64,000 nucleotides of DNA from Castellaniella sp. (GTDB lineage Bacteria > Pseudomonadota > Gammaproteobacteria > Burkholderiales > Burkholderiaceae_B), in contig NZ_JAUCCU010000001.1 in assembly GCF_034675845.1 (NCBI RefSeq), positions 1,364,001 to 1,428,000 of the forward strand. The letters are read 5' to 3'. Both the position numbers and the translations under genes were made by a program. Within the stretch, counting starts at the first letter, position 1, and each line of letters opens with the position of its first letter. Positions 44,320-54,890 of this stretch are shown piece after piece. Below the pieces are notes generated by a model that was not told the DNA's origin, ran no database searches, and worked only from the letters and a program-made list of their open reading frames with translations.

Positions 44320-44915
44320 GGCCGTGCGCCACACAGGGCGCTGCTTTTTTGGATCTGTGATCGGGGCTGGCCTTGCTTTCTTTGGAAAGCAGGACCAGCC
44401 CCGACCTTTATGACGACTACAAAGGCACGACGCGGGCGGGGCCTGGCGCCGCTGATGACCTGAACACGCTGGCCAGAGCTTAAAACGATATCATTGGCCT
44501 GGGCAATGACGCGGGTTTCGCCATTATCCAGGCGGATAGTGATTTCCAGGCCCTGGGTTTTATTGATCTGGTTTTCGACGGCATTACCGGCCAGACCGCC
44601 CAGCAAGGCACCACCGATGGAAGCCAGCACCTGGCCAGTCCCCCCACCGATCGTGCTGGCGGCGACGCCGCCCAAGGCGCCACCCGCCACGGCGCCGACG
44701 CCGGAAGACTGAGCAGATTGAATGACGATGGGACGCACGGACACAACGGTGCCGTAGCGCACGATTTGTTCTTGCTGTGCCTGCCCGTAGGTATAGACGG
44801 ACCCGGAGGCCGACTGATTGGCGCAGCCCACCAGGGCCACAACAGACACTGACAAGGCGGCAGCAAGCGTCAGACGCATGGCGCGCGACGGGACCGTGGA
44901 AATCAGATTCACCAT
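44316..44915 (-). CDS. glycine-zipper outer membrane lipoprotein (SlyB/Pcp-like), C terminus probably frameshifted
   Basis: A 199-residue frame. The signal ends LVGC (lipobox), followed by a polar linker and a 17-kDa antigen/SlyB-type glycine zipper, GVGAVAGGALGGVAASTIGGGTGQVLASIGGALLGGLAGNAVENQ, then QGLEITIRLDNGETRVIAQANDIVLSSGQRVQVISG, the usual C-terminal domain. After ISGAR the frame continues about 40 basic residues through a strong hairpin. Dropping one base in the G/C run at 44434-44441 gives ISGARPARVVPL and a stop (44417-44419) just before the hairpin, which looks like the native end. MVNLIS (44915) has AGGA upstream; MRLTLAA (44879) is an alternative start. Confidence 0.85.
   Translation of the reverse strand: MVNLISTVPSRAMRLTLAAALSVSVVALVGCANQSASGSVYTYGQAQQEQIVRYGTVVSVRPIVIQSAQSSGVGAVAGGALGGVAASTIGGGTGQVLASIGGALLGGLAGNAVENQINKTQGLEITIRLDNGETRVIAQANDIVLSSGQRVQVISGARPRPRRAFVVVIKVGAGPAFQRKQGQPRSQIQKSSALCGARP
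44326..44350 (+). terminator. intrinsic terminator of the YggT gene
   Basis: GCGCC/GGCGC with a six-base loop (44326-44341), then TGC and six T. It starts seven bases after the stop codon. Confidence 0.75.
44362..44403. terminator. long two-part hairpin downstream of the glycine-zipper lipoprotein
   Basis: CGGGGCTGG/CCAGCCCCG with a nested GCTTTC/GAAAGC stem and a four-base loop. It looks like a convergent-gene terminator, yet the annotated reading frame of the minus-strand lipoprotein runs through it, which supports a frameshift in that gene. Confidence 0.7.
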
Positions 44916-45018
44916 AAGATGGTTTCCTGTGAGAAAGACGCGAGGGATTCGCTAATTATGTGGTGACGTGCGTTCTTCAACAAGTCCAAGGAAAGAACGC
45001 GGTACAACAAGAAAGATA

Positions 45019-45969
45019 TCAGCTGAAGCTGGCCTGTATGCCGTAATTGCTGTGCAAGGCAGCGGCGATCTGCTGGGGCTTGGGTTGGTGATTTTGCGGC
45101 CCCTGGCTGGCGATCTTGAAGCCGCCCATGATGTTGGCCAGGCAGCAGGCATCGTACAGCGACCAATCATTGACCAGACCATACAACAGACCAGCCCGGT
45201 GGGCATCGCCGCAGCCGGTGGGGTCCACCACCTGAGTGACTGCGGCGGCGGGAATGTCGGTCTGCTTGCCCTGGGCATACAGAGTGCTTCCCTGCGCGCC
45301 CCGGGTGATGACGGCGGCCTGCAGGTCGGCTGCGATGACGGCAATGGACTGGCCAGTGCGTTCTTCGATGACGCTGGCCTCGTAGTCGTTCGCAGTCAAC
45401 ATGCTGGCCATGGCCAACATGCGACGCAGATCGTCGCCATCAAATAAGGGCATGGCCTGCCCCAGGTCGAAGACAAACGGGATACCCTCGGCATGCAGCC
45501 GCTGTGCATGGGCAAACATGCCGTCTTTGGAGTCGGGCGAGACAATCGCCCAGCCAGCCGCCCTGCCTGTGAGATCATTTTCGGCCGAGCGCAACATGGC
45601 GCCCGGATGAAAGGACGCAATCTGATTGTTGTCCTGATCGGTGATGATATGGCACTGGGCGGTATAGGTGCCGGACAGCACGCGCACCAGGCTATCGTCT
45701 ATGCCCAGGCTGCGCAGGCGCTGCAGATAATCTTCGGCATCCTGGCCCACGGTGCCCACCGGCACCGGCTGGCCACCCAGCAGCTTCAGGTTATAGGCGA
45801 TGTTGCCGGCACAGCCACCGTAGTCACGGCGCAGGCTGGGCACAAAAAACGAGACGCTGAGGGATTTGAGGTTATCCGCATGCAGATGGTCGCGGAACAG
45901 GCCTTCGAACACCGCAATGGTGTCAAACGCCATCGAGCCACAAACCAGCACGTCCTTATTGAGTGTCAT
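45019..45969 (-). CDS. PfkB family carbohydrate/nucleoside kinase (adenosine kinase-like)
   Basis: A 316-residue ribokinase-fold enzyme. The N-terminal LVCGSMAFDTIAVFEGLF is the sugar-binding strand, and DYGGCAGNIAYNLKLLGGQPVPVGTVGQDAEDYLQRL is PfkB signature 1. The C-terminal signature VDPTGCGDAHRAGLLYGL contains the catalytic aspartate and anion hole, with H where most members have F. It is closest in feel to proteins annotated as adenosine kinases in Burkholderiales. It lies at the end of an accB-accC-prmA-DUF3426 gene run. Confidence 0.9.
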   Translation of the reverse strand: MTLNKDVLVCGSMAFDTIAVFEGLFRDHLHADNLKSLSVSFFVPSLRRDYGGCAGNIAYNLKLLGGQPVPVGTVGQDAEDYLQRLRSLGIDDSLVRVLSGTYTAQCHIITDQDNNQIASFHPGAMLRSAENDLTGRAAGWAIVSPDSKDGMFAHAQRLHAEGIPFVFDLGQAMPLFDGDDLRRMLAMASMLTANDYEASVIEERTGQSIAVIAADLQAAVITRGAQGSTLYAQGKQTDIPAAAVTQVVDPTGCGDAHRAGLLYGLVNDWSLYDACCLANIMGGFKIASQGPQNHQPKPQQIAAALHSNYGIQASFS

Positions 45970-45978
45970 GGTGAGCCT

Positions 45979-47043
45979 TCAGGGATAAAACAGGTCTAGC
46001 TGATAGCCATTGATGATCAGGCCATTCAGGGTAAAGGGCAGACGGATCAGCACATCGCTGTGGGCCGCGAACGGTTGGCGGGCAGCATCGGCCCCCAGGT
46101 ATTCAGCGGCGGTCACATTGCGGCGCACCAGCAAGGTGCCCGCCGCGTCCTTCAGATCCAGGATCAAACTGGGCCATTCCTGAGGATAGTCGGCCTGATT
46201 GCGCAAGGTCGCCTGCAGCACATAGTGCTGGGCGGTATCTGCCAGCGGGTCAACCGGCGGTGTGTCCGCTGCCGCCGCATCGGCGGTATCAGGAGGCGCG
46301 TTGGGCAAGGGGTCCTGGAGCTTCAACGCCGAACCGGTAATCGTGAGCTGACCCAGGTTGCGGGCATACGGCACCTGGCAGCGCAAAGGCACACAGGCCT
46401 GCAGCAGCCAGGGCCGCAAGGCCGGGACAGCCTGTGCCAGATTAGTCCGATAGACATAGGCCAGCTGGGCCACGGCCAGCAACAGCAGAATCAACAACAC
46501 CAGGCCCGACAACAAGCGGACCAGACGATCCCACCAACCGGGCCCCTGGCGGGCGGATTGCATCAAGGGCGCTGCGCTCCCCCCCTGGCTGCGATGCCCT
46601 GGCCGGGCTTCGACCACAAAGGGTTCAGGGGGACGGCGGTCCGAATCAAACTGGGGCTCGACCCGCCAATGTGGAGGCTCGAGCGGGACTTCAGGCGGAG
46701 GAACGCTGCGTCCAGAGCGAAAAACCTGTGGGCCATCGGGATCGGGCCGTGCCGAATCCGGCACATAGAGCTCATCCGGCTGGATGTCTGGTGCATGGGC
46801 AGGCGGCGGCACCGAGGGCACGGTATGGGGCGGTCTGTCTACCGCAACCGCAGGGGACGTTGGCGGCGCGGCCACAGGAAGGGATGGCTCAGACGGTTCG
46901 GGCGGTGCAGACACGACCTCGGCATAGCCATCGAAAATATGGGCGCACTGCACACAGCGGATATAGCCCTTGCGCAGTTGCAGATCAGCCAGACTGGCCT
47001 GAAATTCTGTCCCGCAACGGGGACATCGGGTGGTCAGGTCCAT
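45979..47043 (-). CDS. zinc-ribbon and DUF3426 domain membrane protein
   Basis: A 354-residue protein. The N-terminal MJ0042-type zinc ribbon is TRCPRCGTEFQASLADLQLRKGYIRCVQCAHIFDG (two CxxC pairs). A proline-rich linker (to about residue 165), one transmembrane helix (LLSGLVLLILLLLAVAQLAYVY) and a C-terminal beta domain of DUF3426 (NLGQLTITGSALK..., LQATLRNQADYPQEWPSLILDLKDAAG) follow. The function is unknown. It is regularly found directly downstream of prmA in betaproteobacteria, as here. Confidence 0.93.
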   Translation of the reverse strand: MDLTTRCPRCGTEFQASLADLQLRKGYIRCVQCAHIFDGYAEVVSAPPEPSEPSLPVAAPPTSPAVAVDRPPHTVPSVPPPAHAPDIQPDELYVPDSARPDPDGPQVFRSGRSVPPPEVPLEPPHWRVEPQFDSDRRPPEPFVVEARPGHRSQGGSAAPLMQSARQGPGWWDRLVRLLSGLVLLILLLLAVAQLAYVYRTNLAQAVPALRPWLLQACVPLRCQVPYARNLGQLTITGSALKLQDPLPNAPPDTADAAAADTPPVDPLADTAQHYVLQATLRNQADYPQEWPSLILDLKDAAGTLLVRRNVTAAEYLGADAARQPFAAHSDVLIRLPFTLNGLIINGYQLDLFYP

Positions 47044-47058
47044 CAGAGGCCTCCGGCG

Positions 47059-47973
47059 CTAGGGTTGCTGTCCAGCCAGGCAGACCCAGCCTTCGCGGGC
47101 AGCCCAGACCTGCAGGGGCAGCCACGGGGCGTAGGCGGCGATGACTTCGTCGGCCTGTCGTTCAAGCACCCCGGAAAGCACCAGAGACCCACCTGGGGCC
47201 ACCCGGGCACTGAGCATGGGCGCCAGGATTTTCAGGGGATTGGAGAGAATATTGGCGACGACGATCTGGTGAGTGCCGGACGGCAAATCATCTGGCAGGC
47301 AGGCCTGAATATCGACGTGGTTGGTGGCGGCGTTTTGGATGCTGGACAGCACGGCCTGTTCGTCGATGTCTACGCCCAGCGTGGGACCCGACCCCAACAA
47401 GCGGGCGGCAATGGCCAGAATACCGGAGCCGCAGCCATAATCCAGCACGGTTTCACCGCCCTGCACGTGGCTGGAAAGCCATTCCAGACATAAATGGGTC
47501 GTGGGATGGCTGCCGGTGCCAAAGGCCAGGCCAGGGTCGAGCTCCAGGCGCACAATGCCATCGTGGCTGCCGACGGCAGGCAAACCTGCATCCTGGCGGT
47601 GCCAGCTGGGCACGATCCAGATACGTTCGCCCACGGTGATAGGGCCGAATTGAGACTGAGTCAAGCGCACCCAATCCGCATCGGGCACATCCCGCAAGCA
47701 CCAGTCTTCCGCCGTAGGCGCGGGGCCAGCCAGACCATCCAGCGCGGTCAGCAACTGGTGGGGGTCGTCGCCATCGGCCAGCAGGGCCACCAAGCGGTTG
47801 CGCTGCCAGGCCTGGGTATCAGGCTCGGTGCCGGGTTCGCCAAACAAGGCCTGTTCGTGATCGGTATCACGGTCGGCGTCCTCGACTGAAACCGACAGCG
47901 CGCCGGCACTCAGCAGCGCATCGGACCAGGGTTCGGCCTGTTCGTGGGCACAGTTCAGCACCAGTTCTCGCAT
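47059..47973 (-). CDS. prmA: ribosomal protein L11 methyltransferase
   Basis: A 304-residue SAM enzyme that trimethylates ribosomal protein L11. The N-terminal substrate-recognition domain precedes the catalytic fold with [26 protein letters not shown] (the GTGxHxTT signature) and motif [38 protein letters not shown] is the NILxxPL catalytic-side segment. The length is standard. It starts ten bases after accC in the same direction. Confidence 0.96.
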   Translation of the reverse strand: MRELVLNCAHEQAEPWSDALLSAGALSVSVEDADRDTDHEQALFGEPGTEPDTQAWQRNRLVALLADGDDPHQLLTALDGLAGPAPTAEDWCLRDVPDADWVRLTQSQFGPITVGERIWIVPSWHRQDAGLPAVGSHDGIVRLELDPGLAFGTGSHPTTHLCLEWLSSHVQGGETVLDYGCGSGILAIAARLLGSGPTLGVDIDEQAVLSSIQNAATNHVDIQACLPDDLPSGTHQIVVANILSNPLKILAPMLSARVAPGGSLVLSGVLERQADEVIAAYAPWLPLQVWAAREGWVCLAGQQP

Positions 47974-47982
47974 GGCTTGCCT

Positions 47983-49329
<1,347 letters not shown>

Positions 49330-49332
49330 GGC

Positions 49333-49782
49333 TTAAGCAATAATGAATAGCGGCTGGCCGTATTCAACGGGTTCGCCATTGTCGACCAGGATTTCCTTGA
49401 TCGTGCCGGATTTGTCGGCCTCGATTTCGTTCAGGAGCTTCATGGCTTCGATGATGCACAGCGGATCACCTTCCTTGACGGTCTGGCCGACCTCAACAAA
49501 AGAGGGCGAGTTGGGGTTGGGGGCGCGATAGAAAGTGCCCACCATGGGGGCCTTGACCTGATGGCCCTGGGGAACCGTCGGCGCAGCCGGGGCGGCTGGC
49601 GCAGCAGCGGGAACCGCTGACGCCACCACCTCTGTTGGCGCGGCGACGACGGGCGCCACCACGGGCGGCGTCTGGGAAAACTTGACAATACGGACCTTAC
49701 CATCGCCCTCAGTGATTTCCAGCTCGGCAATGCCTGAGTCGGCCACCAGGTCGATCAGTGTCTTGAGTTTTCGAAGATCCAT
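49333..49782 (-). CDS. accB: acetyl-CoA carboxylase biotin carboxyl carrier protein
   Basis: A 149-residue carrier. [32 protein letters not shown] is the N-terminal dimer-forming helix region; an Ala/Pro/Val-rich linker spans about 36-75; the biotinyl domain ends with [18 protein letters not shown], in which K115 (EAMKL) is the biotinylated lysine. The start at 49782 gives the conserved N terminus. A promoter candidate lies at 49977-50005, leaving a leader of about 190 bases. Confidence 0.98.
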   Translation of the reverse strand: MDLRKLKTLIDLVADSGIAELEITEGDGKVRIVKFSQTPPVVAPVVAAPTEVVASAVPAAAPAAPAAPTVPQGHQVKAPMVGTFYRAPNPNSPSFVEVGQTVKEGDPLCIIEAMKLLNEIEADKSGTIKEILVDNGEPVEYGQPLFIIA

Positions 49783-49976
49783 GAGAAAAATTCCTGTGTG
49801 CAGGCCACCCAGCAGGTGGCCGATCAAAATTGGAGGCGGGCGCTAAAAACAAAGATGCCGTCGGGTCATCCCGAGACCGGGAAGATCCACGACGGCCACA
49901 TCTGCAGCGACGTCGGCAGGCGATTCTGGGGAGTATCGTCACCCGAATAGCCATGCGCATCAGCCCTTAGACCGCC

Positions 49977-50005
49977 TTTTTACGCTAAAACCAGCGATTT
50001 GTCTA
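49977..50005 (-). promoter_or_regulatory. promoter of accB-accC
   Basis: On the minus strand, TAGACA (50000-50005) and TAAAAA (49977-49982) are 17 bases apart, between the tlpA-like gene end and accB. Confidence 0.55.
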
Positions 50006-50042
50006 TTAAAGCAGGGCTGAAAAGCCTATTTACAGCGCTGGT

Positions 50043-50549
50043 TCAAGCCTCAAGTATTTTGTCGATGCGGGCCTGCAAATCGTCGTGTTTGAGTTCGCCC
50101 ATGGCCGCCGATACCAAGTGGCCATCGCGGTCGTAGAAAGCGGTAAACGGCAGGCCACCTGACTTGTTGCCAAGTTCGCGCATCAGCGGAATACCCTGCG
50201 TGCCGGTCAGCAGCACGGGGTAGGAAACCTGGACCTTATCGAGAAACCGCACGACATTGGCGCGGGTATCGACGGCCAGGCCCACCAAGGCCAGATCCGG
50301 GTGCTGATGATGCAAGGCTTCCAGCAGGGGCATTTCGCGCACGCAGGGCGCGCACCAGCTGGCCCAGAAATTGAACACCACCGGACGCCCGACATACGCC
50401 GATAAAGCCTGGCCCACGCCCTGAAGATCATCAAAGGTACGGCCAAAGACGGGATCGGCGGGCAGCAGCGCGGCCCGTGCCAGTGCCGGGGCCGCCAAAG
50501 CCCCCAAGATCAAGGTGGATGCTGCGTGTAAAAACAGGCGCCGATTCAT
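50043..50549 (-). CDS. TlpA family thiol-disulfide reductase
   Basis: A 168-residue periplasmic thioredoxin-like protein. The N terminus MNRRLFLHAASTLILGALAAPALARA is a signal peptide (RR present but no full Tat motif). The redox motif is NFWASWCAPCVREMPLLEAL, a WCxPC active site, and the cis-proline segment is GLPFTAFYDRDG. TlpA/ResA-type proteins reduce disulfides for cytochrome c maturation or protein folding. Divergent from mpl. Confidence 0.94.
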   Translation of the reverse strand: MNRRLFLHAASTLILGALAAPALARAALLPADPVFGRTFDDLQGVGQALSAYVGRPVVFNFWASWCAPCVREMPLLEALHHQHPDLALVGLAVDTRANVVRFLDKVQVSYPVLLTGTQGIPLMRELGNKSGGLPFTAFYDRDGHLVSAAMGELKHDDLQARIDKILEA

Positions 50550-50700
50550 GATGCTGTTCCAGGAAAATCACAGGCCAGGCCATCATAGCACTGGCCCTTT
50601 ACAATACAGACTGGAACGCTGCGTCGTGGTCGGCAAGACACGTCGGGACGGGAAGAAAGCCGTGCGCGCGTCCGCGCATATTTGGGATAGCAGGATAACG

Positions 50701-52083
50701 ATGCACGTACATATACTGGGAATTTGCGGCACATTCATGGGGGGACTGGCCCTGATTGCCCGCGCGGCCGGGCATCGGGTGACCGGCTGCGATGCCGGGG
50801 TGTATCCCCCCATGAGCACACAGCTGCGCGAACAGGGCATTGAACTGATCGAAGGCTTTGAGGCTGATCAGACCCGGTTGGCCGCCGACCTGTACATCAT
50901 CGGCAACGTGGTCAGCCGCGGAAACCCCCTGATGGAAGCCATTCTGGACCAAGGACTGGCCTATACGTCCGGCCCGCAGTGGCTCGCCGACCATATCCTG
51001 CCTGGCCAACACGTATTGGCCGTGGCCGGCACGCACGGCAAAACCACCACCAGCGCCTTGTTGGCCTGGATTTTCCAACATGCCGGGCAGCCTGCCAATT
51101 TCCTGATCGGCGGCGTGGCCCCCGATCTGCAGGTATCCGCCAGCTATCAGCCGCAGCGCCGCCATTTCGTCATCGAGGCCGACGAGTACGACACGGCTTT
51201 TTTCGACAAACGATCCAAATTCGTTCATTACCGGCCACGCACGGCGATCCTCAATAATCTGGAATTCGATCACGCGGATATTTTCCCCGATCTGGCCGCC
51301 ATCGAAACCCAGTTCCATCATTTGGTGCGCACCATCCCGGCCAGCGGGCTGATTCTGCGCCCGGCCATCTGCCCACCGCTGGATCGCGTGCTGGCCCGGG
51401 GCTGCTGGACGCCAGTCCACAGCTTTGGTCCCGAGGGCCGCTGGCAAGCACAGCCCGACCCGGCAGACAGCCGCCGTTGCACCGTTTTCCTGGAAGGCCA
51501 GGCGCTGGGTCTGCTGGACTGGGACATGGCTGGACAGCACAACCGCGACAACGCCTTGGCGGCGATCGCCGCCGCCCACCATGCGGGGGTGCCTGTTGCG
51601 GCAGCATTGGATGCCCTGCACGCTTTCCAGGGTGTGCGTCGCCGCCTGGAGCTGCGCGGCATCCGGCGCGACATCGCCGTCTATGACGACTTTGCCCATC
51701 ACCCCAGCGCCATCGCCACCACCATTGCCGGCCTGCGCCAGCGCATCGGCCCCCAGGGCCGCATTCTGGCGGTGCTGGAACCCCGATCCAACACCATGAA
51801 ACTGGGCACCATGGCCCAACGCCTGCCCGCATCCCTGATGCTGGCCGATCAGGTTTATTGTTATGGTCAGGCCGACGGCAAGCAATCCCTGGGTTGGGAA
51901 CCAACCCAGGTGCTGGCCCCACTGGGGCCCAAACTGGCCTGGACGGGCCATGACCTGCCTGCCCTGGTAGCCGCGCTCTGCGCCAATGCCCGCGCCCAAG
52001 ACCATATTCTGATCATGAGCAATGGCGGTTTTGGCGGCATTCACACCCTTTTGCTGGACGCCCTGGCGTCCGCCCCCCAATAG
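50701..52083 (+). CDS. mpl: UDP-N-acetylmuramate:L-alanyl-gamma-D-glutamyl-meso-diaminopimelate ligase
   Basis: A 460-residue Mur-ligase-family enzyme that rejoins recycled murein tripeptide to UDP-MurNAc. MHVHILGICGTFMGGLALIARAAGH is the Mpl start. The ATP loop is LAVAGTHGKTTTSALLAW; EADEYDTAFFDKRSKFVHYRPRTAILNNLEFDHADIF is diagnostic of Mpl; DDFAHHPSAI and LEPRSNTMKLG follow. With AnmK it indicates an active cell-wall recycling route. The start at 50701 is preferred to an earlier in-frame ATG because of family alignment. Confidence 0.97.
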   Translation: MHVHILGICGTFMGGLALIARAAGHRVTGCDAGVYPPMSTQLREQGIELIEGFEADQTRLAADLYIIGNVVSRGNPLMEAILDQGLAYTSGPQWLADHILPGQHVLAVAGTHGKTTTSALLAWIFQHAGQPANFLIGGVAPDLQVSASYQPQRRHFVIEADEYDTAFFDKRSKFVHYRPRTAILNNLEFDHADIFPDLAAIETQFHHLVRTIPASGLILRPAICPPLDRVLARGCWTPVHSFGPEGRWQAQPDPADSRRCTVFLEGQALGLLDWDMAGQHNRDNALAAIAAAHHAGVPVAAALDALHAFQGVRRRLELRGIRRDIAVYDDFAHHPSAIATTIAGLRQRIGPQGRILAVLEPRSNTMKLGTMAQRLPASLMLADQVYCYGQADGKQSLGWEPTQVLAPLGPKLAWTGHDLPALVAALCANARAQDHILIMSNGGFGGIHTLLLDALASAPQ

Positions 52084-52100
52084 GCTCTTACAGACACCCT

Positions 52101-53981
52101 ATGCATGTTCTCTACGAAGACGCCGGCAAACTAAAGGCCGAAACCATATTCTCCGAAGCAGATACCTCCTTGCAGGTGGAATCCGCTTCGGGCAAACGCA
52201 GCAAAATCAAGCGCAATGCCGTGCTGCTGACCTTTGCCCAGCCAGCGCCCGATGCCCTGCTGCCTGCGGCCGAAGCACTGGCAGCCACCCTGGAGCCTGA
52301 TTTTCTCTGGGAAGTCGCCCCCCAGGAAGAATTCGAGGCAGCCACCCTGGCGCAGGACTATTTTGGCCATGCCCCCGATGCCATCGAAAAGACCGCGCTG
52401 ATTTTGGCACTTTCGGCCGCGCCCGCCTATTTTCACCGGCGTGGGCGAGGCACCTTCCGCCCCGCCCCGCCCGACATCCTGCAGGCCGCTCTGGCGGCCA
52501 TCGAGAAAAAACGTCTGCAGGCCCAGCAGCAGCAGGAATGGACCGATGCCATGGTGGCGGGCCAGTTGCCCGACGCCGTGCGCCCGATGGCCGTGACCTT
52601 TCTGGATCAGCCCGACAAGAACACACAGCAATGGAAAGCTTTTGATGCCGCTGTCCAACAACTGGCCATCAGCCCGGAAAAACTGCTGTTGTCCCTGGGG
52701 GTATGGGCCAATCCGCTGGCCATGATGGTGCAGCGCTTTCTGGCCACACATTTCCCCAAGGGCGCTGAATGGCCGCCGGTGGCCGTAGAGGACTGGGGGG
52801 CCGACCTGCCCCAGGTCGAGATCGAAGCGTATTCGGTGGATGACTCCAGCACCATTGAAATCGACGATGCGCTGTCGGTCACCCAAACAGATGCCGATAC
52901 CATCCGCGTCGGCATCCACATCGCCGTGCCGGCCCTGGCCACGCCGCGCGGCAGCGAATTCGACACCATGGCCCGCAGCCGCATGTCCACGGTTTATATG
53001 CCGGGCGACAAAATCCCCATGCTGCCACGCGAACTGATCAGCGCTTTTTCTTTGGACGAGGGCCAGTGGCGCCCGGCACTGTCGCTCTATGTCACGGGCA
53101 AGCTGCAGACCGGCGAGATCCTGGACACAGAGACCCGCCTGGAGCGCATCCAGGTCACAGCCAATCTGCGCCATGATCAGTTGGGTGATCAGGTCACCGA
53201 AGCCGCTCTGGACGATCCGGATGCCGCACTGCCCTATGGCCACTGGCTGCGGCCTCTGTGGCAGTTCGCCCTGAAACTGTCCGCCGCCCGCGACCAAGTT
53301 CGCGGCAAGCCCGAAAACAACGATCGCATTGAATACAGCTTCGAGCTGGACGGCCCTTCTGATGACCCGGACTCGGTGATCCGGCTGATTCCCCGGCGGC
53401 GCAATGCACCCCTGGAGCGCCTGGTCGCCGAATATATGATTCTGACCAACACCCAATGGGGGGCTTTGCTGGCCCGCCACGGTGTGCCAGGCATTTACCG
53501 ATCCCAGCAAATGGGACGCACCCGCATGTCCACCCAGGCGCTGCCGCACGAATCCATCGCTGTGCCGCAGTACATCTGGTCGACCTCGCCGCTGCGTCGC
53601 TATGTGGACCTGATCAACCAGGGCCAGATTGTGGCAGCGGCCCAGCACGGGGTGTCGGCCCGGCTGGTGGCCCCCTTCAAGCCCAAAGATGCCGACCTAT
53701 ATGCACTGATCGGCGCCTTTGATTCACAATACACGCTATGGGGCGAGTTCCAATCAGCCATGGAACGCTACTGGTGCATACGCTGGCTGCAGCAGCAAGG
53801 CCTGAAAGAAGTCCGCGCCCATGTGCTGCGCGAAAACCTGGTGCGCCTGGCCTGCGCCCCCTTGGTCACCCGGATCAATGGCCTGCCCAGTTTCGAGCGC
53901 GGCCAGGAATTGGTGCTGGACATCCTGGGCTACGACGAGATGGGGCAGGATATCGAATGCCGCCTGCGCGAGGCGGTTTAA
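52101..53981 (+). CDS. RNB domain ribonuclease (RNase II family)
   Basis: A 626-residue 3'-5' exoribonuclease. The RNB domain starts near residue 245 with AYSVDDSSTIEIDDALSV, whose aspartates bind catalytic Mg2+; FSLDEGQWRPALSLYV and EYMILTNTQWGALLARHGVPGIYRSQ are further RNB segments, with SPLRRYVDLINQGQI closing the domain. The N-terminal part lacks obvious cold-shock domains, so it is a shorter variant than RNase R. It starts 17 bases after mpl and is followed 15 bases later by the TonB-like gene. Confidence 0.92.
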   Translation: MHVLYEDAGKLKAETIFSEADTSLQVESASGKRSKIKRNAVLLTFAQPAPDALLPAAEALAATLEPDFLWEVAPQEEFEAATLAQDYFGHAPDAIEKTALILALSAAPAYFHRRGRGTFRPAPPDILQAALAAIEKKRLQAQQQQEWTDAMVAGQLPDAVRPMAVTFLDQPDKNTQQWKAFDAAVQQLAISPEKLLLSLGVWANPLAMMVQRFLATHFPKGAEWPPVAVEDWGADLPQVEIEAYSVDDSSTIEIDDALSVTQTDADTIRVGIHIAVPALATPRGSEFDTMARSRMSTVYMPGDKIPMLPRELISAFSLDEGQWRPALSLYVTGKLQTGEILDTETRLERIQVTANLRHDQLGDQVTEAALDDPDAALPYGHWLRPLWQFALKLSAARDQVRGKPENNDRIEYSFELDGPSDDPDSVIRLIPRRRNAPLERLVAEYMILTNTQWGALLARHGVPGIYRSQQMGRTRMSTQALPHESIAVPQYIWSTSPLRRYVDLINQGQIVAAAQHGVSARLVAPFKPKDADLYALIGAFDSQYTLWGEFQSAMERYWCIRWLQQQGLKEVRAHVLRENLVRLACAPLVTRINGLPSFERGQELVLDILGYDEMGQDIECRLREAV

Positions 53982-53996
53982 GGATAGCGAACCACC

Positions 53997-54890
53997 ATGA
54001 CAGAGCCTGCCAGCCCACTGTCCCTGCAACTGCTGCAACCCTCGCCCGAGGGCCGCAGCCGCATGGCGCTGGCTCTGCTGCTGTCAGTCTGCGCACATGG
54101 CCTGTTGCTGCTGTGGCATCAGGCCACTCCGCCGCCACCCCCCCGCACCGCGCCGCTGGAGATCACCCTGGTCAACAGCCGCAGCCCGCAGGCGCCGCTA
54201 AACCCTCAGGCCCTGGCCCAGCACGATCTGGATGGCGGCGGCGACCAAACAGAAGGCATGGCGGCCACTGTCTTGCCACACACCACGGATGCGCCAGTCA
54301 ACGAAACCGTGCTGGAGGCAGCACGCAGCCGCCAGGCCGAACTGGAGGCAGAACAACAGCGCCTGCTGACGCAACTGGAAGCGCTCGATCAGGTGGCTCA
54401 AGCCCGCCCCAATCCCGAATGGCTGGGTCAGAGCCCGGACGCGGGCCAGGATGACCGCGAACAGGACAGCTTGGTGTTGAATGCCCGCATCGCTGCCCTG
54501 AAAGAACAGATCCAACGCTATAACGCCCTGCCCAGGCAGACCTTTGTGGCGCCGTCCACACAGGCGACGGAGATGGCCACCTATGTCGAGGCCTGGCGCC
54601 AGCGCATCGAACAAATCGGCACCGAGCACTACCCGCCACAGGCGCGGGGCCGCATTTACGGCGACCTGCAGCTGACTGTCTATATCCGCCGCGACGGCCA
54701 ACTGGAGCAGTTGGTTTTTGACCGGCCATCCAGCCAAGCGGTCTTGAACAGTGCCGCCCGGCGCATCGTCGAACTGGCGGCTCCGTTTCCACCGCTGCCC
54801 GAGGCGATTGCCCGGGACACGGATATTCTGGCGATTACCCGAACCTGGCACTTCACCCGGGCTGGCCTGCTGGATACGGGCCGACCATGA
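53997..54890 (+). CDS. TonB C-terminal domain protein (energy transducer TonB-like)
   Basis: A 297-residue protein with an N-terminal membrane anchor (MALALLLSVCAHGLLLLWHQA, with SxxxH as in TonB), a proline-rich start to the periplasmic part, a coiled coil (VLEAARSRQAELEAEQQRLLTQLEALDQV) and a C-terminal TonB-like domain (RGRIYGDLQLTVYIRRDGQLEQLVFDRPSSQAVLNSAARRIVELAAPFPPLP). It may pass proton-motive energy to an outer-membrane receptor, but no ExbB/ExbD genes are nearby. Its last bases overlap the mtgA start (ATGA). Confidence 0.9.
   Translation: MTEPASPLSLQLLQPSPEGRSRMALALLLSVCAHGLLLLWHQATPPPPPRTAPLEITLVNSRSPQAPLNPQALAQHDLDGGGDQTEGMAATVLPHTTDAPVNETVLEAARSRQAELEAEQQRLLTQLEALDQVAQARPNPEWLGQSPDAGQDDREQDSLVLNARIAALKEQIQRYNALPRQTFVAPSTQATEMATYVEAWRQRIEQIGTEHYPPQARGRIYGDLQLTVYIRRDGQLEQLVFDRPSSQAVLNSAARRIVELAAPFPPLPEAIARDTDILAITRTWHFTRAGLLDTGRP

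Noticed and set aside
46060..47493. Open frame of about 477 codons antisense to the DUF3426 gene and prmA
   Set aside because: It spans two well-supported genes on the other strand.
50599..52080. Long open frame of nearly 500 codons antisense to mpl
   Set aside because: It mirrors a certain gene and reflects GC-rich third positions; its translation is Gly/Gln/His-rich with no recognisable domain.
52131..53648. Open frame of about 505 codons antisense to the RNB ribonuclease
   Set aside because: Same codon-bias effect; no protein-like motifs, while the sense strand has clear RNB catalytic motifs.
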